Below, in pieces: positions 1-7,054 of a stretch of 23,984 nucleotides of DNA. Made by a program: the position numbers and the translations under genes. The stretch's first letter is position 1, and each line of letters opens with the position of its first letter. Below the pieces are notes generated by a model. The model was not told where the DNA came from. It was given only the letters and a program-made list of their open reading frames with translations, and ran no database searches. Source of the stretch: Streptomyces roseochromogenus subsp. oscitans DS 12.976 (GTDB lineage: Bacteria; Actinomycetota; Actinomycetes; Streptomycetales; Streptomycetaceae); contig NZ_CM002285.1 of the NCBI RefSeq assembly GCF_000497445.1, forward strand, positions 7,957,045-7,981,028, written 5' to 3'.

Positions 1-810
1 CCGCACCCGGGAGCCCCTCAGGGGCCCGCCCCCGTGTCCCCGCCGCCGGGCTTCCCGGCACCGACCGGCGCCGTCCCGCCGACGCCCCCGCACCCCCCCA
101 CGCCTCACCCTCCGGTCGTACAGCCCCCGGTCCCGCACCCCGCTGCCGCCCCGCCGGCCCCCGACACCACCGGCCATGTACCGCTGCCGCCCGGCGGCCC
201 GGTCGGCGTGCCGACGGCGCCCCCGGCTCCCGCCCCGCTGCCTGACCCGGCGACCACCACCCTGGCCGTCCTGCTGATCGGCCCGGCCGGCGCGGGCAAG
301 ACCAGCGTCGCCAAGTACTGGGCGGACCACCGCCGCGTGCCCACCGCCCACATCAGCCTGGACGACGTCCGCGAATGGGTCCGCTCGGGCTTCGCCGACC
401 CCCAGTCCGGCTGGAACGACAACTCCGAGGCCCAGTACCGCCTGGCCCGCCGCACCTGCGGCTTCGCCGCCCGGAACTTCCTCGCCAACGCCATCTCCTG
501 CATCCTGGACGACGCCGTCTTCCCGGACCGCCCGGTCGTCGGCCTCGGCGGCTGGAAGCGCCACGTCGGCCCCGGCCTGCTCCCGGTCGTCCTCCTGCCG
601 GGCCTGGACATCGTCCTGGAGCGCAACGCCGAACGCACCGGCAACCGCCGCCTCACCGATGAGGAGGTGGCCCGCATCCACGGCCGCATGGCCGGCTGGT
701 ACGGCTCGGGCCTCCCGATCATCGACAACTCGCAACTCGACATCCCAGGAACGGCGCGTGTCCTGGACGAGGTCCTGGCCAGAGCAATAGCGAGCCCCCC
801 GAGCTGGTAA
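1..810 (+). CDS. Proline-rich P-loop ATP-binding protein, 5' end outside the window
   Basis: The reading frame is open to the left edge. The residues before the first internal GTG (34) are as proline-rich as those after it, so the true start probably lies upstream. Counting from GTG 34, residues 1-75 are a low-complexity Pro/Ala tail. A compact nucleotide-binding domain follows, with a Walker A motif GPAGAGKT at 83-90 and a LDD segment (about 109-111) where zeta-toxin/kinase-like P-loop proteins often have an acidic residue. The rest looks like a small nucleoside-kinase-like or AAA fold ending at TAA 808-810. I do not recognise the substrate. Proline-rich ATP/GTP-binding proteins of this kind are known in streptomycetes upstream of the peptidase-efp-nusB genes; a precise function would be a guess. 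It is followed by a 141-nt gap. Confidence 0.75.
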   Translation, partial: PHPGAPQGPAPVSPPPGFPAPTGAVPPTPPHPPTPHPPVVQPPVPHPAAAPPAPDTTGHVPLPPGGPVGVPTAPPAPAPLPDPATTTLAVLLIGPAGAGKTSVAKYWADHRRVPTAHISLDDVREWVRSGFADPQSGWNDNSEAQYRLARRTCGFAARNFLANAISCILDDAVFPDRPVVGLGGWKRHVGPGLLPVVLLPGLDIVLERNAERTGNRRLTDEEVARIHGRMAGWYGSGLPIIDNSQLDIPGTARVLDEVLARAIASPPSW

Positions 811-939
811 GCAGGGGGACCGGTCCAACGCCAACGGGGAGCGACAAGCTCCTCGCACCCGCACCCGGCGATCCATCGGAACCAACCCACACAAACCCCA
901 CTCGGCCCCTAAAAATCGGCACAAGTCGGTCAAAACTCC

Positions 940-952
940 TACGCTCATCTCA
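940..952 (+). promoter_or_regulatory. Possible leaderless promoter (-10 TACGCT) of the M24 peptidase gene
   Basis: TACGCT at 940-945 fits the actinobacterial -10 pattern TANNNT. It lies so that transcription would begin at or next to the ATG at 952. No Shine-Dalgarno-like sequence is visible in the preceding 20 nt. I see no convincing -35. This is inference from spacing only. Confidence 0.4.
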
Positions 953-2091
953 TGTCAGAGGTGTACGCGACCCGCCGATCCCGGCTGAGAGACCACGTCA
1001 CCGCGGCCGGCACCGCGGCAGCGCTCGTCACCCGTCCAGCCAACGTGCGCTACCTCGCCGCCGCAGCCCCGCGGGGCTCCGCACTGCTGCTGGGCAAACG
1101 CGAGGACATCCTCTTCTGCGCCGGCCCGCCCGAAGACCGCCCCTACGAAGGCCGCCCGGACGACAACCTGCGCGTGCACGTCCTCGCACCGAACGCCACC
1201 GGCGCGGGCGTGGGCACCGGCATCGGCACGGGCGACGCCGCCGTCGCGGCGGCGGACCTGGCTGTGGCTCAGGCCGCCGACTCCCTGGCCGTCGAGGAAC
1301 ACCACCTCACGGTCACCCGGCACAGAGCCATCGCCTCCGTCGCCCCCGGGCTCCGCCTCGGCGACCTCGGCGGAGCCGTCGAGCAGCTCAGGGTGGTCAA
1401 GGACGAGGAGGAGATCTCCTGCCTCCGCATCGGCGCCGAGATCGCCGACCAGGCCCTCGGTGAGCTGCTGGAATCCATCCTGGTCGGCCGCACCGAGCGG
1501 CACCTCGCGCTGGAGCTGGAGCGCCGTCTGGTCGACCACGGCGCCGACGGCCCGGCCTTCCCCACCTCCGTGGCCACCGGCCCCAACTCCGGCCGCCGCG
1601 GTCACCGCCCCACCGACCGTCGGGTGGAGGAGGGCGACTTCCTCACCGTGTGCCTGGGCGCGACCTACCGCGGCTACCGCTGCGAGATCGGCCGGACCTT
1701 CGTCATCGGCACCTCGCCCGCCGACTGGCAGATCGAGCTGTACGACCTCGTCTTCGCCGCCCAGCGGGCCGGACGCGAGTCCCTGGCACCCGGCGCGGCC
1801 TACCGTGACGTGGACCGCGCGGCCCGCCAGGTACTGGACTCCGCCGGCTATGCGGAGGCTCTGCCACCGCTGACCGGACACGGCGTCGGACTCGAAATCG
1901 ACGAGGACCCGCAGTTGGCGCCCGCGGCCATGGGTAAACTGGACGCTTGCGTGCCGGTCACCGTCGAACCGGGGGTCCACCTCCCGGGCCGGGGCGGTGT
2001 CCGGATCGATGACACGCTCGTCGTGCGCCCCGAGGCGGACGGCGGACCCGAGCTACTCACCATCACGACCAAGGAGCTGCTCGCGCTGTAG
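952..2091 (+). CDS. M24 family (Xaa-Pro aminopeptidase/prolidase-like) protein with altered metal site
   Basis: A 379-aa protein with the two-domain layout of the aminopeptidase P/prolidase family. It has an N-terminal creatinase-like domain (about 1-140) and a C-terminal pita-bread domain (about 150-375). Family landmarks are visible: [16 protein letters not shown] (235-250), GHGVGLE (309-315), VEPGVHLPG (338-346) and RIDD (351-354). The family normally cleaves X-Pro bonds in the cytoplasm using two metals held by D, D, H, E, E. Here C234 and E245 stand where the two Asp are expected and D353 where the second Glu is expected; H310 and E339 are kept. The usual second His (LEVHE) is D317. The fold assignment is firm but activity is uncertain. 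The gene ends 44 nt before efp and is probably co-transcribed with it; this neighbourhood is common in actinobacteria. Confidence 0.88.
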   Translation: MSEVYATRRSRLRDHVTAAGTAAALVTRPANVRYLAAAAPRGSALLLGKREDILFCAGPPEDRPYEGRPDDNLRVHVLAPNATGAGVGTGIGTGDAAVAAADLAVAQAADSLAVEEHHLTVTRHRAIASVAPGLRLGDLGGAVEQLRVVKDEEEISCLRIGAEIADQALGELLESILVGRTERHLALELERRLVDHGADGPAFPTSVATGPNSGRRGHRPTDRRVEEGDFLTVCLGATYRGYRCEIGRTFVIGTSPADWQIELYDLVFAAQRAGRESLAPGAAYRDVDRAARQVLDSAGYAEALPPLTGHGVGLEIDEDPQLAPAAMGKLDACVPVTVEPGVHLPGRGGVRIDDTLVVRPEADGGPELLTITTKELLAL

Positions 2092-2135
2092 CGCGTGACC
2101 CGGGGTCGTACGTCAGTCCAGGAGATTCCGCAACC

Positions 2136-2702
2136 GTGGCTTCCACGAACGACCTCAAGAACGGCATGGTGCTCAAGCTCGAAGGCGGCCAGCTCTGGTC
2201 CGTCGTCGAGTTCCAGCACGTCAAGCCCGGCAAGGGCCCGGCCTTCGTGCGCACCAAGCTGAAGAACGTGCTGTCCGGCAAGGTCGTCGACAAGACCTTC
2301 AACGCCGGCGTCAAGGTCGAAACGGCCACCGTCGACAAGCGCGACATGCAGTACTCGTACAAGGACGGCGAGTACTTCGTCTTCATGGACATGGAGACGT
2401 ACGACCAGCTGCACATCGACCCGAAGGCCGTCGGCGACGCCGCGAACTTCCTGATCGAGGGCTTCACGGCCGTCGTCGCGCAGCACGAGGGCGAGGTGCT
2501 CTTCGTCGAGCTCCCGGCGGCCGTCGAGCTCACCATCCAGGAGACCGAGCCGGGCGTCCAGGGCGACCGCTCCACCGGTGGCACCAAGCCCGCCACCCTG
2601 GAGACCGGCCACCAGATCCAGGTCCCGCTCTTCATCACCACCGGTGAGAAGATCAAGGTCGACACCCGCACGAGCGACTACCTCGGCCGGGTGAACAGCT
2701 AA
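2136..2702 (+). CDS. efp: Translation elongation factor P
   Basis: A 188-aa protein of standard EF-P length with three beta-barrel domains (KOW-like about 1-65, OB about 66-128, C-terminal OB about 129-188). It binds the ribosome between the P and E sites and relieves stalling at polyproline stretches. The tip loop of domain I reads PGKGP (31-35), with the lysine at 33 flanked symmetrically by proline. An actinobacterial EF-P subfamily with this palindromic loop is reported to work without lysine modification, and no modification gene is seen nearby. The GTG start is chosen because AGGAGA lies at 2120-2125 and because the protein then begins [10 protein letters not shown], typical of the family. 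The stop is 2 nt before the nusB start, indicating one transcript. Confidence 0.97.
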   Translation: MASTNDLKNGMVLKLEGGQLWSVVEFQHVKPGKGPAFVRTKLKNVLSGKVVDKTFNAGVKVETATVDKRDMQYSYKDGEYFVFMDMETYDQLHIDPKAVGDAANFLIEGFTAVVAQHEGEVLFVELPAAVELTIQETEPGVQGDRSTGGTKPATLETGHQIQVPLFITTGEKIKVDTRTSDYLGRVNS

Positions 2703-2704
2703 CC

Positions 2705-3139
2705 GTGGCTGCCCGCAACACGGCCCGCAAGCGCGCCTTCCAGATCCTCTTCGAGGGCGACCAGCGCGGCGCCGACGTCCTGACGGTCCTTGCGGACTGG
2801 GTCCGGCTGTCCCGGTCCGACACCCGGCAGCCTCCGGTCAGCGAGTACACGATGCAGCTGGTCGAGGGCTACGCCGAGCATGCGAGGCGTATCGACGAGC
2901 TGATCGCCCAGTACGCGGTCGCCTGGACGCTCGACCGGATGCCGGTCGTGGACCGCAACATCCTGCGGCTGGGCGCGTACGAGCTGATCTGGGTCGACGA
3001 GACCCCGGACGCCGTCGTCCTGGACGAGATGGTGCAGTTGGCGAAGGAGTTCTCGACCGAAGAGTCCCCGTCCTTCGTGAACGGCTTGCTGGGGCGCCTG
3101 AAGGAGCTCAAGCCGTCCCTGCGCCGGGACGAGGCGTAA
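2705..3139 (+). CDS. nusB: Transcription antitermination factor NusB
   Basis: A 144-aa all-helical NusB with the N-terminal ARNTARKRAFQILFEGD and the C-terminal ESPSFVNGLLGRLKEL that mark the family. NusB pairs with NusE (S10) on boxA RNA and supports antitermination on rRNA operons. The GTG at 2705 follows the efp stop by 2 nt, so translation is probably coupled. The gene is followed by two strong hairpins that should end the transcript. Order and spacing with efp are the usual actinobacterial arrangement. Confidence 0.96.
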   Translation: MAARNTARKRAFQILFEGDQRGADVLTVLADWVRLSRSDTRQPPVSEYTMQLVEGYAEHARRIDELIAQYAVAWTLDRMPVVDRNILRLGAYELIWVDETPDAVVLDEMVQLAKEFSTEESPSFVNGLLGRLKELKPSLRRDEA

Positions 3140-3154
3140 CAGCCCCGTACGACA

Positions 3155-3197
3155 CGCCGGAGGGCCCGCAGCAAGGCATGCTGCGGGCCCTCCGGCG
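3155..3197 (+). terminator. Perfect 19-bp hairpin downstream of nusB
   Basis: Arms 3155-3173 and 3179-3197 are fully complementary around a 5-nt loop (AGGCA). The stem is GC-rich and followed by only a short T-poor stretch, as is usual for streptomycete terminators. It lies 16 nt after the nusB stop and, being symmetric, could also act on bldD transcripts. Confidence 0.8.
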
Positions 3198-3240
3198 TTC
3201 TCCGCACAGCCGTGAGAAAGCCCCGGACAGTGGTGAGAAA

Positions 3241-3287
3241 GCCGCCGGGGTGGCCGGAACCGTACTGGTTCCGGCCACCCCGGCGGC
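3241..3287. terminator. Perfect 21-bp hairpin between convergent nusB and bldD
   Basis: Arms 3241-3261 and 3267-3287 are fully complementary around the loop GTACT. It is flanked by GAGAAA on the left and TTTCTT on the right, so each strand has a short T-tract after the stem. This fits a bidirectional terminator. It ends 27 nt from the bldD stop codon. Confidence 0.8.
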
Positions 3288-3313
3288 ACGTTTCTTCTCG
3301 GCTCCCGGGAGGC

Positions 3314-3817
3314 TCAGGCCTCTTCGTGGGTGGCCACCGCGCGGCGCGCGTCCGCGTCGAGGACGCCCCAGCTGATCAGCTGCTCGGTGAGGACCGAGGG
3401 GGACTGGTCGTAGATGACGGCCAGCGTGCGCAGGTCGTCCTGGCGGATGGAGAGCACCTTGCCGTTGTAGTCACCGCGCTGGGACTGGATCGTCGCCGCG
3501 TAGCGCTGCAGCGGGCCCGCCTTCTCGGCCGGCACGGTGGCCAGCCGCTCCAGGTCCAGGACCAGCTTCGGCGGCGGCTCGGCGGCCCCGCCCGGCGTGG
3601 TGCCCGGCAGCAGCTCCTGCACCGGGACGCCATAGAAATCGGCCAGCTCGGCGAGACGCTGCACGGTCACGGCACGGTCACCACGCTCGTACGAACCCAC
3701 CACGACGGCCTTCCAGCGACCCTGGGACTTCTCCTCGACACCGTGGAGGGAAAGGCCCTGCTGGGTGCGGATGGCCCGGAGCTTGGCCCCGAGCTGTTTG
3801 GCGTATTCGCTGGACAT
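3314..3817 (-). CDS. bldD: Developmental master repressor BldD
   Basis: A 167-aa DNA-binding protein. Residues about 1-70 form an XRE-type helix-turn-helix domain (LGAKLRAIRTQQGLSL, SYERGDRAVTVQRLAELADFYGVP). A linker follows, then a C-terminal domain (about 80-167). In the C-terminal domain RGD (114-116), eight residues and RQDD (125-128) reproduce exactly the BldD signature that binds the tetrameric c-di-GMP assembly. In Streptomyces, c-di-GMP-bound BldD represses sporulation genes during vegetative growth and also its own gene. The ATG start has GGGGAG just upstream. The gene faces nusB and is divergent from the pyr operon. Identification is very secure. Confidence 0.97.
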   Translation of the reverse strand: MSSEYAKQLGAKLRAIRTQQGLSLHGVEEKSQGRWKAVVVGSYERGDRAVTVQRLAELADFYGVPVQELLPGTTPGGAAEPPPKLVLDLERLATVPAEKAGPLQRYAATIQSQRGDYNGKVLSIRQDDLRTLAVIYDQSPSVLTEQLISWGVLDADARRAVATHEEA

Positions 3818-3872
3818 ATAGCTCCCCGGACACTGTGTCGACGCGATAGGACTGGGTTCCCGCCGCGCGGCT

Positions 3873-3916
3873 GGTAACTCACTGTGAGGTTACGCAGCGT
3901 GACTCTGGTGCGTCAA
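3873..3916 (-). promoter_or_regulatory. bldD promoter with BldD-like operator
   Basis: Reading the minus strand, TTGACG (complement of 3911-3916), an 18-bp spacer and TAACCT (complement of 3887-3892) make a good housekeeping sigma promoter, with a start expected near 3880. The -10 and start region form an imperfect palindrome: GTAACTCAC (3874-3882) and GTGAGGTTAC (3884-3893). On the minus strand it contains AGTGAGTTACC, close to the published BldD consensus AGTgA-N-TCACc. This agrees with the known autorepression of bldD. Binding itself is inferred. Confidence 0.7.
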
Positions 3917-3970
3917 GCCGAATGGTCCACACCGACTCTTCCGTGGTAGTGGCGGCCGGTTGGGCCAAGA

Positions 3971-4006
3971 GGGTGAAGGAGGGGGTGGAGGAGGGGGTGA
4001 TCGGGG
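3971..4006 (+). other. Potential G-quadruplex tract upstream of pyrR
   Basis: Four G-runs (3971-3973, 3981-3985, 3993-3997, 4003-4006) are separated by loops of 7, 7 and 5 nt, meeting the G3+N1-7 rule on the non-template strand. The sequence also contains GGAGGGGGTG twice, 12 bp apart. It lies just upstream of the likely pyr promoter. Formation in vivo is not shown. Confidence 0.4.
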
Positions 4007-4022
4007 CCTCCCCATGGCCTGC

Positions 4023-4028
4023 TAGGGT
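4023..4028 (+). promoter_or_regulatory. Candidate -10 element of the pyr operon
   Basis: TAGGGT fits TANNNT and would start transcription near 4035, giving a leader of about 59 nt that contains the whole PyrR site. No good -35 hexamer is seen; the expected position is G-rich. Confidence 0.35.
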
Positions 4029-4048
4029 GGATGGCGCAAATCCGACGT

Positions 4049-4083
4049 CCTTTAAGGTCCGTCCCGTGAGGCGGAGAAGGAGG
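4049..4083 (+). promoter_or_regulatory. PyrR-binding RNA hairpin overlapping the pyrR ribosome binding site
   Basis: TCCCGTGAGG (4062-4071) matches the conserved PyrR-binding loop UCCNGNGAGG. It is closed by TCCG (4058-4061) pairing with CGGA (4072-4075). After an asymmetric internal bulge, CCTT (4049-4052) pairs with AAGG (4077-4080), which is part of the Shine-Dalgarno AAGGAGG (4077-4083) 10 nt before the pyrR ATG. There is no terminator in the leader. This geometry fits translational repression by UMP-bound PyrR, as shown for Mycobacterium smegmatis, rather than the attenuation seen in Bacillus. Confidence 0.75.
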
Positions 4084-4093
4084 TCCGTTTCGT

Positions 4094-4675
4094 ATGGACA
4101 AGCAGGACTCACACGCCACCGCGCATGCGTCCGATGCGCGGCCCGTTCTCGAAGGCCCCGACATCGCGCGGGTGCTGACGCGTATCGCCCACGAGATCGT
4201 CGAACGCGCCAAGGGCGCCGACGACGTGGTGCTCCTCGGCATCCCCACCCGGGGGGTCTTCCTCGCCCAGCGGCTCGCCGTCAAGCTGGCTCAGATCACC
4301 GACCGCACGGTGCCGGTCGGCTCGCTCGACATCACCATGTACCGCGACGACCTGCGCATGCACCCGCCGCGTGCGCTGGCCCGCACCGAGATCCCCGGTG
4401 ACGGCATCGACGGCAAGCTGGTCGTCCTCGTCGACGACGTGCTCTTCTCCGGCCGCACCATCCGCGCCGCCCTCGACGCCCTGAACGACATCGGGCGTCC
4501 CCGCGCGGTCCAGCTCGCGGTCCTCGTCGACCGGGGCCACCGCGAACTGCCGATCCGCGCCGACTACGTCGGCAAGAACCTCCCCACGTCGCTGCGGGAG
4601 ACGGTCAAGGTCCAGCTCGCCGAGGAGGACGGTCGCGACACCGTGCTGCTCGGTGTGAAGCAGGCCGACCAGTAG
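4094..4675 (+). CDS. pyrR: Bifunctional pyr operon regulator / uracil phosphoribosyltransferase PyrR
   Basis: A 193-aa type I phosphoribosyltransferase-fold protein. The PRPP-binding loop [13 protein letters not shown] is at 110-122, with [11 protein letters not shown] (48-58) and the YRDDL segment (83-87) typical of PyrR. PyrR binds UMP and PRPP, binds pyr leader RNA to lower expression when uridine nucleotides are plentiful, and has weak uracil phosphoribosyltransferase activity. The first 15 residues are a streptomycete-like extension. The ATG is fixed by AAGGAGG 10 nt upstream, and the PyrR-binding loop lies directly before it, so the gene is probably autoregulated. It is the first gene of the pyr operon and ends 101 nt before pyrB. 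Confidence 0.96.
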   Translation: MDKQDSHATAHASDARPVLEGPDIARVLTRIAHEIVERAKGADDVVLLGIPTRGVFLAQRLAVKLAQITDRTVPVGSLDITMYRDDLRMHPPRALARTEIPGDGIDGKLVVLVDDVLFSGRTIRAALDALNDIGRPRAVQLAVLVDRGHRELPIRADYVGKNLPTSLRETVKVQLAEEDGRDTVLLGVKQADQ

Positions 4676-4776
4676 CAAGCCAGGCGCACAAGGCCGCTTC
4701 GGCGTACCCGCATACGCGCCTGTTTGCCCCGAATCTCCCGATCGAACTGCTTGAACTGCCTTACGGAGCCTGACAG

Positions 4777-5763
4777 ATGCAGCGTCATCTCATCTCGGCC
4801 GCCGACCTCACCCGCGACGACGCCGTCCTGATCCTCGACACCGCCGAGGAGATGGCCCGGGTCGCCGACCGGCCGATCAAGAAACTGCCCACCCTGCGCG
4901 GCCGCACGATCGTCAACCTCTTCTTCGAGGACTCCACGCGCACGCGCATCTCCTTCGAGGCCGCCGAGAAGCGCCTGTCCGCCGACGTCATCAACTTCTC
5001 CGCCAAGGGGTCGAGCGTCTCCAAGGGCGAGTCCCTGAAGGACACCGCCCAGACCCTGGAAGCCATGGGCGTCGACGCCGTGGTCATCCGGCACGGCGCC
5101 TCCGGCGCCCCGTACCGGCTCGCCAACTCCGGTTGGATCGACGCGGCTGTCATCAACGCCGGTGACGGCACCCACCAGCACCCCACCCAGGCCCTGCTGG
5201 ACGCCTTCACCATGCGCCGCCGGCTGATCGGCCGGGACAGCGGCCTCGGCAAGGACCTGTCCGGCAAGCGCATCACCATCGTCGGCGACGTCCTGCACAG
5301 CCGGGTCGCCCGCTCCAACGTCGACCTGCTGCACACCCTCGGCGCCGAGGTCACCCTGGTCGCCCCGCCCACCCTGGTGCCGGTCGGCGTCGAGACCTGG
5401 CCGTGCGAAGTGTCGTACGACCTCGACAGCGCCTTGCCCAAGGCCGACGCGGTGATGATGCTCCGGGTCCAGCGCGAGCGCATGAACGCCGCGTTCTTCC
5501 CGACCGAGCGCGAGTACTCGCGGCGCTACGGCCTCGACGGCGACCGCATGGCGAAGATGCCCGAGCACGCCATCGTGATGCACCCCGGCCCGATGGTCCG
5601 CGGCATGGAGATCACCGCCGAGGTCGCCGACTCCGATCGCTGCACCGTCGTCGAGCAGGTCGCAAACGGAGTCTCCATCCGGATGGCCGTCCTGTACCTG
5701 CTGCTCGGCGGAAACGAGCCCGCCGTCACCCACGCCCGCCCCACCGGTTCCGAGGAGAAGTAA
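4777..5763 (+). CDS. pyrB: Aspartate carbamoyltransferase catalytic subunit
   Basis: A 328-aa enzyme joining carbamoyl phosphate and L-aspartate to give N-carbamoyl-aspartate, the second step of pyrimidine synthesis. The carbamoyl-phosphate site STRTR is at 53-57, HPTQALLD starts at 135, and [13 protein letters not shown] and [11 protein letters not shown] follow in order. The usual length is 305-330 aa. No regulatory subunit gene (pyrI) is present, as expected for this group. GGAG at 4765-4768 lies 8 nt before the ATG. The stop is 4 nt before pyrC, whose Shine-Dalgarno lies in the last pyrB codons. Confidence 0.97.
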   Translation: MQRHLISAADLTRDDAVLILDTAEEMARVADRPIKKLPTLRGRTIVNLFFEDSTRTRISFEAAEKRLSADVINFSAKGSSVSKGESLKDTAQTLEAMGVDAVVIRHGASGAPYRLANSGWIDAAVINAGDGTHQHPTQALLDAFTMRRRLIGRDSGLGKDLSGKRITIVGDVLHSRVARSNVDLLHTLGAEVTLVAPPTLVPVGVETWPCEVSYDLDSALPKADAVMMLRVQRERMNAAFFPTEREYSRRYGLDGDRMAKMPEHAIVMHPGPMVRGMEITAEVADSDRCTVVEQVANGVSIRMAVLYLLLGGNEPAVTHARPTGSEEK

Positions 5764-5767
5764 GACG

Positions 5768-7054
5768 ATGAGCAAGATCCTGATCCGTGGTGCGAAGGTG
5801 CTCGGCGGCGAGCCGCAGGACGTGCTGGTCAACGGGGAGGTCATCGAGGCGGTCGGCAGCGGCCTGTCCGCCGAGGGCGCAGAGGTCGTGGAGGCCGGCG
5901 GCAAGGTGCTGCTGCCGGGCCTGGTCGACCTGCACACCCACCTGCGCGAGCCGGGCCGTGAGGACTCCGAGACGGTCCTGACCGGCACCCGCGCGGCCGC
6001 GTCCGGCGGCTACACCGCCGTGTTCGCCATGGCCAACACCTTCCCGGTCGCCGACACCGCCGGTGTCGTAGAGCAGGTCTACCGGCTGGGCCAGGAGCAC
6101 GGCTACTGCGATGTGCAGCCCATCGGCGCCGTCACCGTGGGCCTGGAGGGCAGGAAGCTCGCCGAGCTGGGCGCCATGCACGAGTCGGCCGCCGGGGTCA
6201 CCGTCTTCTCCGACGACGGCAAGTGCGTGGACGACGCGGTGATCATGCGTCGCGCGCTGGAGTACGTGAAGGCCTTCGGCGGTGTCGTCGCCCAGCACGC
6301 GCAGGAGCCGCGGCTGACCGAGGGCGCCCAGATGAACGAGGGCGTCGTCTCCGCCGAGCTGGGCCTGGGCGGCTGGCCGGCCGTCGCCGAGGAGTCGATC
6401 ATCGCCCGGGACGTGCTGCTCGCCGAGCACGTCGGCTCCCGCGTCCACATCTGCCACCTGTCGACCGCCGGGTCCGTGGAGATCGTCCGCTGGGCCAAGT
6501 CCCGCGGCATCGCCGTCACCGCCGAGGTCACCCCGCACCACCTGCTCCTCACCGACGAGCTGGTGCGCACCTACAACCCCGTCTACAAGGTCAACCCGCC
6601 GCTGCGCACCGAGCGGGACGTGCACGCCCTGCGCGAGGCGCTCGCCGACGGCACGATCGACATCGTCGCCACCGACCACGCCCCGCACCCGCACGAGGAC
6701 AAGGACTGCGAGTGGGCCGCGGCCGCCATGGGGATGGTGGGGCTGGAGACCGCGTTGTCAGTGGTCCAGGAGACCATGGTCGACACGGGCCTGCTGGACT
6801 GGGCCGGCGTCGCCGACCGGATGTCCGTCAAGCCCGCGCAGATCGGACAGGCCACCGGGCACGGCCGTCCCGTCTCGGCCGGTGAGCCTGCCAACCTCAC
6901 CCTGGTCGACACGGAATACCGTGGCCAGGTGGACCCCGCGGGCTTCGCCTCGCGCAGCCGCAACACCCCGTACGAGGGGCGTGCGCTGCCGGGCCGTGTG
7001 ACGCACACGTGGCTGCGGGGCAAGGCCACGCTCGTCGACGGGAAGCTCACGTGA
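5768..7054 (+). CDS. pyrC: Dihydroorotase (class I)
   Basis: A 428-aa amidohydrolase that closes N-carbamoyl-aspartate to dihydroorotate. The metal motif DLHTHLREPG (54-63, H56 and H58) is followed by SDDGK, HAQEPRL, HICHLSTA and ATDHAPH, the ligands of the class I (Bacillus/actinobacterial) zinc enzymes. The length is typical. The ATG lies 4 nt after the pyrB stop with GAGGAGAAG upstream. The stop codon shares bases with the GTG of the next gene (GTGA), indicating coupled translation within the operon. Confidence 0.97.
   Translation: MSKILIRGAKVLGGEPQDVLVNGEVIEAVGSGLSAEGAEVVEAGGKVLLPGLVDLHTHLREPGREDSETVLTGTRAAASGGYTAVFAMANTFPVADTAGVVEQVYRLGQEHGYCDVQPIGAVTVGLEGRKLAELGAMHESAAGVTVFSDDGKCVDDAVIMRRALEYVKAFGGVVAQHAQEPRLTEGAQMNEGVVSAELGLGGWPAVAEESIIARDVLLAEHVGSRVHICHLSTAGSVEIVRWAKSRGIAVTAEVTPHHLLLTDELVRTYNPVYKVNPPLRTERDVHALREALADGTIDIVATDHAPHPHEDKDCEWAAAAMGMVGLETALSVVQETMVDTGLLDWAGVADRMSVKPAQIGQATGHGRPVSAGEPANLTLVDTEYRGQVDPAGFASRSRNTPYEGRALPGRVTHTWLRGKATLVDGKLT

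Noticed and set aside
3178..3877. Plus-strand frames of 65 and 221 aa across the nusB-bldD gap and bldD
   Set aside because: They read through the terminator hairpins and lie opposite bldD; no start signal or domain supports them.
4564..5988. A 474-aa minus-strand frame opposite pyrB, plus similar frames opposite the M24 gene (955-1980) and fmt/rsmB (22200-23843)
   Set aside because: These are shadows typical of GC-rich coding DNA, with low-complexity Asp/Gly/Val-rich translations.
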